A DNA stretch of 12,516 bases from Candidatus Curtissbacteria bacterium (GTDB taxonomy: Bacteria > Patescibacteriota > Microgenomatia > Curtissbacterales > GWA2-41-24): the NCBI GenBank assembly GCA_016187105.1, contig JACPKK010000026.1, positions 1 through 12,516 on the forward strand, given 5' to 3'. The position numbers and the translations under genes are program-made. Below, in pieces: positions 1 to 4,734 of this stretch; the stretch's first letter is position 1; each line of letters opens with the position of its first letter. The notes below the pieces were generated by a model. That model had not been told where the DNA came from and did no database searches. It was given only the letters and a program-made list of their open reading frames with translations.

Positions 1-2
1 AC

Positions 3-122
3 GATATTGTCGAGGCCGTTAACGAAGCTGTCAAAGAAAGCCAAAAACAGGCGGCTAAGAAAATGCAGCAAATGGGCGGCCTAGATTCCCTAAAGGGAAT
101 GTTTGGCGGCGGCGGGAATTAA
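3..122 (+). CDS. ybaB: YbaB/EbfC nucleoid-associated protein, C-terminal part
   Basis: This is the last 39 codons of a gene whose start lies left of the window. The readable end runs DIVEAVNEAVKESQKQAAKK and finishes with a Met/Gly-rich tail (QQMGGLDSLKGMFGGGGN, then TAA). An amphipathic helix followed by a Met/Gly-rich end is typical of the YbaB/EbfC family, small dimeric DNA-binding proteins of about 100 residues. The call is supported by position: recR follows 38 nt later, and dnaX-ybaB-recR is a widely conserved bacterial gene order. The upstream gene may therefore be dnaX, which cannot be seen here. Only the C-terminal third is visible, so the family call rests on tail composition plus context. 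Confidence 0.8.
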   Translation, partial: DIVEAVNEAVKESQKQAAKKMQQMGGLDSLKGMFGGGGN

Positions 123-144
123 ACTTCTAAATTTTTCTCCGGAT

Positions 145-153
145 TGATATACT
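145..153 (+). promoter_or_regulatory. Extended -10 element for leaderless recR
   Basis: TG-A-TATACT ends 7 nt before the GTG start of recR. This places the predicted transcription start at or next to the start codon. The -35 region (around 125-130, TTCTAA) is poor, which fits an extended -10 promoter. No Shine-Dalgarno sequence precedes the GTG. Confidence 0.6.
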
Positions 154-160
154 TCATAGT

Positions 161-772
161 GTGAAAGTTCCGAAAAGTGTTGCCAGTTTAATAGAGGTAT
201 TTGAGAGTTTGCCGGGGATTGGGCCGAAGACGGCGGCGCGGCTGACGTATTATCTTTTGCATGCGCCGGACGAGCTCTCGCAACAATTAGCAGAAGCTGC
301 GGCCGATTTAAAAACTAAGACCAAAATTTGCTCAATTTGCCAAAACATCACAGAACATGATCCGTGTGAAGTCTGTGACGATCCGGGGAGAGACCGGACA
401 ATAATTTGCATTGTCGAGGATCCTTTGGATGTTTGGGCGATTGAAAAATCCGGGAGTTTTTTGGGGCTTTACCATGTTTTGCATGGAGTGATCGCGCCCC
501 TGGAGAATATCGGGCCGGAGGAATTAAAGATTAACGAGCTTTTGCCCCGCCTTCGTCAAGACTCCGGCGGGCAAGCAAAAGTTAAGGAGTTGATACTGGC
601 GACTAATCCTTCGATGGAAGGTGAGGCGACGGCAATGTATATTCAAAGGCTGACAAAACCCTTGGGAATTAAAACGACAAGAATTGCCCGGGGGATTCCA
701 ATCGGCGCGGAGTTGGAATATGCCGACGAGGTGACACTAAGGCGCGCGCTTGAAGGCAGAAAAGATTATTAG
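161..772 (+). CDS. recR: Recombination mediator protein RecR
   Basis: RecR acts with RecO/RecF to load RecA at gapped or stalled DNA. The 203-residue protein has the family's usual length and domain order: helix-hairpin-helix at about 16-30 (LPGIGPKTAARL), a C4 zinc finger (Cys57, Cys60, Cys69, Cys72), a Toprim domain from about 81 (IICIVEDPLDVWAIE), and the C-terminal IARGIPIGAELEYADEVTL motif (175-193). The start is GTG at 161, set by the -10 box just upstream and by the fit to family N-termini. One oddity: between LLPRL and VKELILATNP there are about five more residues than usual (QDSGGQAK), encoded by a small palindromic sequence at 549-580 that resembles one inside cysS. The gene follows ybaB and is probably separately transcribed. 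Confidence 0.97.
   Translation: MKVPKSVASLIEVFESLPGIGPKTAARLTYYLLHAPDELSQQLAEAAADLKTKTKICSICQNITEHDPCEVCDDPGRDRTIICIVEDPLDVWAIEKSGSFLGLYHVLHGVIAPLENIGPEELKINELLPRLRQDSGGQAKVKELILATNPSMEGEATAMYIQRLTKPLGIKTTRIARGIPIGAELEYADEVTLRRALEGRKDY
549..580 (+). repeat. In-frame palindromic insert, GQAK family, copy 1 (in recR)
   Basis: CCGCC (548-552) and GGCGG (566-570) form stem arms, with GTC/GAC pairing inside. The tail GGGCAAGCAAAA (569-580) is identical to the tail of the cysS insert at 1942-1953 and is read in the same frame (S-G-G-Q-A-K here, S-E-G-Q-A-K there). It sits where most RecR proteins have a shorter loop. That it is an inserted mobile repeat is inference. Confidence 0.55.
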
Positions 773-849
773 AAATTGAAAATTGAAAGTTGAAAGTTGA
801 AATTACATCCCTCACAAATTCTCAACTCTCAAGTCTCAACTTTCAATTT
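773..849. repeat. AT-rich inverted repeat after recR
   Basis: The left arm (773-804) is an iterated ATTGAAA/GTTGAAA sequence. The right arm (822-849) is its reverse complement at 24 of 28 positions, with about 17 nt between them. It starts directly after the recR stop and could fold into a long hairpin in the mRNA. The left arm is nearly identical (one mismatch in about 30 nt) to a stretch inside the gnd coding region at 3825-3857, so it belongs to a dispersed repeat family. It may act as a transcript end or boundary, but there is no T-run after it. Confidence 0.7.
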
Positions 850-855
850 AATTGT

Positions 856-864
856 TGTTACAAT
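856..864 (+). promoter_or_regulatory. Extended -10 element for the gene at 871
   Basis: TG-T-TACAAT ends 6 nt before the ATG at 871, as expected for a leaderless transcript. It supports ATG 871 over the in-frame TTG at 790, which lies inside the inverted repeat. Confidence 0.6.
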
Positions 865-870
865 GACTAT

Positions 871-1263
871 ATGGGTGACGATGGAATAGGCGGAGTTATT
901 GGCGACATCTTAGAGGGTGTTGGCAGTGAGCTGAAAAAAATCGGCCAGACGGCGGCAGGACAAGTTACCGGCGGAGACGACCAAAAGAAGCAATCTCCAA
1001 CTAGTGACGATCTTACTGCCATGAAACAAAAAGACGACAAATTCAGTGAGCAGAGCGCTGAGGAAATCAAGGCAAAGATTAGTGCAATATATGCCGAGCA
1101 CGCAAGACGAAGACAGCAGGAGGGGCAGGTAGAAAAACAGCAAGAGCAAAAAGCCGAAGAGCAAAATAAAGAGCTGGCGCGCGGGCAGAAGAAACAGTCA
1201 GCAGATGTAGTTGTGGCGCAGACAAAAGCAAATGCGGAGATAAAGAATTATGGTGCAGAGTAA
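871..1263 (+). CDS. Small charged coiled-coil protein of unknown function
   Basis: Not recognised as a named family. The 130-residue product begins with a short Gly/hydrophobic stretch (MGDDGIGGVIGDILEGVGSE) and then becomes strongly polar. Residues from about 45 to the end are rich in Lys, Glu and Gln with heptad-like spacing, suggesting a long helix or coiled coil (for example EQSAEEIKAKISAIYAEHAR). There is no signal peptide or membrane helix, so it is probably cytoplasmic. I chose ATG 871 because an extended -10 box ends 6 nt before it. A longer reading from TTG 790 would translate the repeat arms and has neither SD nor promoter. Lying between recR and cysS gives no clear functional hint. 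Reading frame and codon use look genuine, but the function is open. Confidence 0.75.
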   Translation: MGDDGIGGVIGDILEGVGSELKKIGQTAAGQVTGGDDQKKQSPTSDDLTAMKQKDDKFSEQSAEEIKAKISAIYAEHARRRQQEGQVEKQQEQKAEEQNKELARGQKKQSADVVVAQTKANAEIKNYGAE

Positions 1264-1285
1264 CACATAATTCTTTGCGCTCCTC

Positions 1286-1329
1286 GTACTTTCAGTTAGT
1301 TTAAGTTAATTATAAACTAACTTCAGTAC
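1286..1329. promoter_or_regulatory. Hairpin/palindrome upstream of cysS
   Basis: AGTTAGTTTA (1294-1303) pairs perfectly with TAAACTAACT (1313-1322). Outside a 2-3 nt internal loop, GTACT (1286-1290) pairs with AGTAC (1325-1329). The right half overlaps a possible -10 (TATAAA, 1311-1316). It could be an operator over a promoter or a leader hairpin. No T-run follows, so a simple terminator is unlikely. Confidence 0.5.
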
Positions 1330-1347
1330 TGCGGGGCTAGAAAAATT

Positions 1348-2724
1348 ATGGCGCAGAGTAAACTGAAACTTTACAATTATCTTTCCAAAAAAGTAGAAGA
1401 GTTTAAGCCGGTTACTGAAGGTAAGGTGGGCATGTATACCTGTGGCCCGACGGTTTACGACTTTGTGCACATTGGCAACTGGCGCACGTTTGTGTTTGAA
1501 GATGTTTTAAAAAGAGTCTTGGAGTTTAACGGTTATGATGTGACTCATGTCATGAATATTACGGATATTGATGACAAGATTATAAAAAGGGCGAGTGATG
1601 ATGGGGTTGATTTCCGTCAAATAACAGAAAAATACGAAAAAGCCTTTAGAGATGATTTAGGGAAGCTCAACATAATTCCTGCCGGCCATTTTCCAAAAGC
1701 GACGGATAATATTACTTCGATGATTCAATTCATTGAAGTGCTTTTGAAAAAAGGTTTTGCATATAAAGCAGATGATGGGGTTTATTTTTCGGTTGAAAAA
1801 TTTGCTGATTACGGAAAACTTTCGGGACTTTCAAAAGGGAATCTAAAAAAGGGGGCGAGGGTTAATGACGATTTGTACGATAAAGAAAATTGGAGCGACT
1901 TTGCACTTTGGAAATTCCCTCCTTCGCCAAAGGCTTCGGAAGGGCAAGCAAAAAAGGAGCCAAGTTGGCCGGCGCCGTTTGGAGAGGGTCGACCCGGTTG
2001 GCATATAGAATGTTCGGCAATGAGTATGGCGCTACTTGGGGAACACTTTGATATTCATAGCGGCGGAGTTGATTTGCTTTTCCCTCATCACGAAAATGAA
2101 ATTGCCCAAAGTGAAGCGGCAACCGGCAAAAAGTTTGTAAATTATTGGATGGAGGGGGAACATCTTTTAGTTGGAGGAGAGAAAATGGCTAAAAGTCTCA
2201 ATAATATATTTACATTGTCAGATCTCTCAAAACGAGGGATTGAACCCCTTTCTTTAAGATACTTATTTCTGACTGCCCATTATCGTTCGAAATTAAATTT
2301 TACTTGGGAAAGTTTGGAGGCGGCGCAAAATGCCCTTTCCAATTTGCGCGGGGAAGTGGCCGGTTGGGACGCGCCTAAAATCGGATGCAGCGAATTTGAG
2401 GGAGATTTTAAAAATGCCACCCGTGACGATTTGGATATGCCAAGGGCGATTGCGACGATGTGGGAGATGGTAAAAAGCGATTACCCGGGAAGCGCCAAGC
2501 GCCAGTCGATTTTGGTGATGGATAAAGTTTTGGGACTTGGGCTTGCCGATGTCAAAAAGTCTGTTTTGCCCAAAGGAGCAAAGGAGCTGATTGATCGGCG
2601 CGAAACGCTAAGGGCCGAAGGCAAATTTGAGGAATCGGATAAACTCCGCAAGGAGCTTTTGGAGATGGGCGTGGAAGTTGAAGATACTCCCGAAGGTCCT
2701 AAGTGGAGGCTAAAGAAAATCTAA
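1348..2724 (+). CDS. cysS: Cysteinyl-tRNA synthetase
   Basis: This enzyme charges tRNA-Cys with cysteine in the cytoplasm using ATP. The 458 residues match the usual length of this class I synthetase. Visible motifs are CGPTVYDFVHIGNWR (HIGH-type motif at 41-44), the zinc ligands Cys32, Cys222, His247 and Glu251, WHIECSAM at 218-225, and a KMSKS-type loop reading KMAKS at 279-283, followed by the helical anticodon-binding region. The Ser-to-Ala change in the loop is a variant rather than a clear loss. Between ALWK and EPSW there is an extra stretch of about 12 residues (FPPSPKASEGQAKK, about 190-203), encoded by a palindromic repeat. No strong SD was seen, and a palindrome precedes the gene. 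The ATG at 1348 gives the family N-terminus (LKLYNYLSKKVEEF). Confidence 0.97.
   Translation: MAQSKLKLYNYLSKKVEEFKPVTEGKVGMYTCGPTVYDFVHIGNWRTFVFEDVLKRVLEFNGYDVTHVMNITDIDDKIIKRASDDGVDFRQITEKYEKAFRDDLGKLNIIPAGHFPKATDNITSMIQFIEVLLKKGFAYKADDGVYFSVEKFADYGKLSGLSKGNLKKGARVNDDLYDKENWSDFALWKFPPSPKASEGQAKKEPSWPAPFGEGRPGWHIECSAMSMALLGEHFDIHSGGVDLLFPHHENEIAQSEAATGKKFVNYWMEGEHLLVGGEKMAKSLNNIFTLSDLSKRGIEPLSLRYLFLTAHYRSKLNFTWESLEAAQNALSNLRGEVAGWDAPKIGCSEFEGDFKNATRDDLDMPRAIATMWEMVKSDYPGSAKRQSILVMDKVLGLGLADVKKSVLPKGAKELIDRRETLRAEGKFEESDKLRKELLEMGVEVEDTPEGPKWRLKKI
1921..1953 (+). repeat. In-frame palindromic insert, GQAK family, copy 2 (in cysS)
   Basis: CCTTCGCC-AA-AGGC with a distal GAAGG arm (1921-1943) forms an imperfect hairpin. 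It is followed by GGGCAAGCAAAA (1942-1953), identical to the recR copy and translated in the same frame as GQAK. It lies in the surface loop between ALWK and EPSW, where typical CysRS proteins have a short AAKPG-like linker. Confidence 0.65.
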
Positions 2725-2775
2725 TGATCTGAATTATTAGACTAGGAATAATGCAATGATTTAAATCATTGCATT
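2721..2775. promoter_or_regulatory. Hairpin plus perfect 26-bp palindrome between cysS and pgl
   Basis: CTAATGAT (2721-2728) can pair with ATTATTAG (2733-2740), with one G-T pair, right over the cysS stop codon. At 2750-2775 lies a perfect 26-bp palindrome whose half-site is AATGCAATGATTT. It is directly followed by GGAAG, the probable SD of pgl. The palindrome may be a dimeric-regulator site, a hairpin that can hide the pgl ribosome site, or a small repeat. The sequence alone does not decide. Confidence 0.6.
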
Positions 2776-2786
2776 GGAAGCTTATT

Positions 2787-3479
2787 ATGGTTCAATTAAT
2801 TAAAGTTGAGGATCGGGAGGAAGGGCAAGTAAAGGCGCATGATTTGTTAAAAGATTTGGTTGACGGGGAAACACTTTTGGCGCTTTCCGGGGGGACTTCT
2901 CCCAATTACCGTAAGATGATTGTGGAACCAGCCGATATTTTGCCGGGGGCGATTTGCGTTGTGGATGAGCGGTATGGCGAGCCGTTCCACAGCGAGAGCA
3001 CGGAGTTTCTTTTAAAAAATCAGGGCGTTAAAGAATATGCGGATAAAAACTGCATCGAGACGCACAAGATTTTGAAGGGGAAAGATTTAATCGAAACGGG
3101 TGAAGTTTACGCCAAAGAAATAGAAGAATTATTTGGCCGGTTTAAGAGAAGAGTAGGGCTGATGGGGGTTGGAGCCAATCTTCATACAGGCGGGATTTTC
3201 CCATACAGTTTGGCTGCTAAATCTCCGGAGTTTGCTGTTGGGGAAACAGTTGATGATACGTTTACCCAAAGAGTTTCTATTACGCTCAAAGCGCTGGGAG
3301 AGTTTACGAACTTTGTGATTTTAATGTTTGGCCCTGCAAAGCAGGGTGCATTAAAGATAATTCTGAATGAGAACGAAAACGATATGCAAAAATACCCGGC
3401 GATTTTTTACAGAAAGGCCTCGATTAAATCGTATCTTATAACTTGTGAGCTACGTCATTCTGGTAAACGAATGACATGA
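2787..3479 (+). CDS. pgl: 6-phosphogluconolactonase (SOL/DevB type)
   Basis: This enzyme hydrolyses 6-phosphogluconolactone to 6-phosphogluconate, the second oxidative pentose-phosphate step. The 230-residue protein carries LALSGGTSPNYRKMI (31-45), VVDERYGEPFHSEST (58-72) and the GxGxxxHT segment (GVGANLHTGGIFP, 127-139). The usual DGH of the last motif reads NLH: the His is kept and the Asp is replaced. ATG 2787 is preceded by GGAAG six bases upstream. An in-frame TTG at 2769 lies inside the palindrome and is unlikely as a start. The last ten or so residues (ELRHSGKRMT) are encoded by the left end of a palindromic repeat, so the original C-terminus was probably at about SYLIT and was overwritten. 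gnd follows on the same strand and zwf is just beyond, which fixes the pathway. Confidence 0.9.
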   Translation: MVQLIKVEDREEGQVKAHDLLKDLVDGETLLALSGGTSPNYRKMIVEPADILPGAICVVDERYGEPFHSESTEFLLKNQGVKEYADKNCIETHKILKGKDLIETGEVYAKEIEELFGRFKRRVGLMGVGANLHTGGIFPYSLAAKSPEFAVGETVDDTFTQRVSITLKALGEFTNFVILMFGPAKQGALKIILNENENDMQKYPAIFYRKASIKSYLITCELRHSGKRMT

Positions 3480-3535
3480 GTGCATCCAGAATCTGTCTGG
3501 TTTGATTCTGGAGTCGTTTCACTCCCCAGAATGAC
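3454..3535. repeat. Palindromic repeat (MITE/REP-like) between pgl and gnd
   Basis: An 82-nt element is bounded by perfect 10-bp inverted ends, GTCATTCTGG (3454-3463) and CCAGAATGAC (3526-3535). Inside are further perfect pairs: GTCATTC/GAATGAC at the left, CCAGAATC/GATTCTGG (3486-3493 with 3504-3511), and GGAGT/ACTCC around a CGTTTC loop. The ends resemble the widespread GTCATTC...CCAG palindromic repeat type of bacterial genomes. The left end supplies the last codons and the stop of pgl. No open frame suggests its own protein, so it would be non-autonomous. Confidence 0.75.
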
Positions 3536-3568
3536 AAAACAGATAGTTCTCGTTTCGCTCGAACAATA

Positions 3569-3577
3569 TGATAATAT
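3569..3577 (+). promoter_or_regulatory. Extended -10 element ahead of the duplicated gnd start
   Basis: TG-A-TAATAT ends 7 nt before the ATG at 3585. The same nine bases, at the same 7-nt distance, precede the gene starting at 9301 on the minus strand. The truncated gnd copy, not the full one, therefore sits behind the recognisable leaderless promoter. Confidence 0.6.
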
Positions 3578-3584
3578 CAATACT

Positions 3585-3725
3585 ATGAAACTTGGTTTCA
3601 TTGGACTTGGCAGAATGGGTAACCGAATGGTTATATCAGCACTCGCTTTCAGCTCGTCTGATATTTTTTCTCGGGAGAGGGAGGTATCTCTTCGAGATTT
3701 TAATTTTATGACCTCGAAAAAATGA
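3585..3725 (+). pseudogene. Truncated gnd 5' end, or 46-codon leader ORF
   Basis: The first 16 codons (3585-3632) encode MKLGFIGLGRMGNRMV, exactly the N-terminus of the full gnd at 3722. Yet 12 of the 16 codons differ at silent positions. After Val16 the frame departs into unrelated sequence (ISALAFSSSDIF...) and ends at TGA 3723-3725, overlapping the gnd ATG as ATGA. The change-over coincides with ATATCAG (3633-3639), which pairs with CTGATAT (3658-3664) followed by a T-run. It has its own extended -10 box. It may be the remnant of an older gnd displaced by a diverged copy, or a leader peptide whose translation is coupled to gnd. The silent-only divergence means both copies were under selection until recently. 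Confidence 0.75.
3663..3723 (+). promoter_or_regulatory. Possible leader structure covering the gnd start
   Basis: ATTTTTTC (3663-3670) is the reverse complement of GAAAAAAT (3716-3723), which contains the A and T of the gnd start codon. GAGGT (3681-3685) pairs with ACCTC (3711-3715), extending the same right arm. If this forms in RNA it would hide the gnd start unless ribosomes translating the leader ORF open it. The only SD-like sequence (GGGAGGT, about 3679-3685) lies too far upstream to serve ATG 3722. Confidence 0.35.
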
Positions 3726-4690
3726 AGCTGGGGTTTATTGGATTGGGACGGATGGGAAATCGGATGGTAATGAAATTACTGTCGGAAGGGCATGAGGTTG
3801 TAGTGTGGAATAGGAGCCCGGAGAAAATTGAAAATTTAAAGTTGAAAGTTGAAAATTCTCCGGCAACCAAGAATCTCAAGGTAGCTCAAGATATTAAGGA
3901 TTTAGCCGGTCAGCTCACAAAACCCCGAGTCGTTTGGCTGATGCTGCCGGCGGGAGAGCCGACGGAGGAAATTTTGATGGGGCCGGGCGGGGTTGCCGAA
4001 TATGTAGAGCCGGGAGATGTTGTAATAGACGGAGGCAATGCGAGATTTAGCGATACCCAAAGGAGGTTTGAGTATTTCCAAGGCAAAGGCATTAAGTTTT
4101 TGGGAATCGGAGTTTCCGGCGGAATAATTGCGGCAACCGACGGTTATCCTATGATGGCCGGCGGAAACAGGGAAGCATACGACCATATCAAACCGATTTT
4201 AGATTCACTGGCAAAACCGGCCCATTCGACAGGCTCTGGGCAGGGCGGCGGACATGAATATTTCGGTGAGGGCGGGGCGGGGCATTTTGTAAAGATGGTC
4301 CACAACGGGATTGAATACGGGATTATGCAATCAATCGGTGAGGGCTTTGGGGTTTTGGAAAAATCACCTTACAATTTGGACCTTCTGAAAGTTGCCAAAC
4401 TTTACCAAAAAGGGACTTTAAACTCGGGATTTATGATGGCGAGGACAATTGAAGCATTGGAAAAGGATCCAAAACTTTCTCAAATCACGGGTTACATCGA
4501 AGCATCCGGTGAAGGGGATTGGACGATCGAGCAGGCAAAAGAGGAAGAGGTGCCTGTTGGAATTATTGAAGCGTCACGGGATTTTAGGTCAAGATCCCGG
4601 CAAGACGAGGCGGTTTCCGGCAGTTTTGCGGCCAGAATGGTTGCGGCACTTAGGAATGCTTTTGGCGGGCATGAGGTGAGAAAAAAGTAG
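3722..4690 (+). CDS. gnd: 6-phosphogluconate dehydrogenase, decarboxylating (short YqeC type)
   Basis: This enzyme oxidises and decarboxylates 6-phosphogluconate to ribulose-5-phosphate. The 322-residue protein is of the short class (about 300 residues), not the 470-residue form. Motifs are the Rossmann GLGRMG (7-12), the substrate motif GGNARFSDTQRR (104-115), VSGG (131-134) and catalytic-type Lys191 and Asn195 in GHFVKMVHNGIEYG, with a C-terminal SRQDEAVSGSFAARMVAALRN-type segment. Two stretches look inserted: about 37-48 (ENLKLKVENS) from the ATTGAAA repeat, and about 167-177 (AHSTGSGQGGG) from a CATTCGACA repeat shared with rarA. Its ATG overlaps the stop of the leader ORF and it has no obvious SD or -10 of its own. 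It is probably cotranscribed from the promoter at 3569 or from pgl, and is convergent with zwf. Confidence 0.95.
   Translation: MKLGFIGLGRMGNRMVMKLLSEGHEVVVWNRSPEKIENLKLKVENSPATKNLKVAQDIKDLAGQLTKPRVVWLMLPAGEPTEEILMGPGGVAEYVEPGDVVIDGGNARFSDTQRRFEYFQGKGIKFLGIGVSGGIIAATDGYPMMAGGNREAYDHIKPILDSLAKPAHSTGSGQGGGHEYFGEGGAGHFVKMVHNGIEYGIMQSIGEGFGVLEKSPYNLDLLKVAKLYQKGTLNSGFMMARTIEALEKDPKLSQITGYIEASGEGDWTIEQAKEEEVPVGIIEASRDFRSRSRQDEAVSGSFAARMVAALRNAFGGHEVRKK
3825..3857 (+). repeat. ATTGAAA-type repeat inside gnd
   Basis: This 33-nt sequence matches the left arm at 773-804 with one substitution over about 30 nt plus a one-base length difference. Here it is translated (I-E-N-L-K-L-K-V-E-N) between the second Rossmann strand and the following helix, where related enzymes are shorter. 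Confidence 0.7.
4221..4251 (+). repeat. In-frame AHST repeat, copy 1 (in gnd)
   Basis: CCCATTCGACAGGCTCTGGG (4221-4240) matches 8157-8176 in rarA at 18 of 20 bases. It is read in the same frame (A-H-S-T-G-S-G). It falls between PILDSLAKP and EYFGEGGAGHF, a spacer that is shorter in other enzymes. Confidence 0.75.
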
Positions 4691-4692
4691 AC

Positions 4693-4731
4693 CCGAATAT
4701 ATCCGAATTATTAGTCCGAATGGTTCCGAAT
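4693..4731. repeat. Four CCGAAT repeats between convergent gnd and zwf
   Basis: CCGAAT occurs at 4693, 4703, 4716 and 4726 (spacings 10, 13 and 10), filling nearly all of the 44-nt gap between the two stop codons. The meaning is unknown; it could be slippage-derived filler or a protein site. No terminator hairpin was seen. Confidence 0.6.
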
Positions 4732-4734
4732 AAA

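Noticed and set aside
790..870. N-terminal extension of the small charged protein from TTG 790
   Set aside because: It would translate both arms of the inverted repeat, and an extended -10 box ends 6 nt before ATG 871.
1286..1347. T-box riboswitch ahead of cysS
   Set aside because: The leader is far too short and there is no T-box sequence or specifier loop.
3480..3584. Coding sequence upstream of the ATG at 3585 in the same frame
   Set aside because: It is just the right part of the palindromic repeat and the promoter read as protein. The reading becomes meaningful only from ATG 3585.
3633..3669. Intrinsic terminator between the truncated and full gnd
   Set aside because: ATATCAG/CTGATAT plus T's looks terminator-like, but the stem is only 7 bp, AT-rich and has an 18-nt loop. 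Kept only as part of a possible leader structure.
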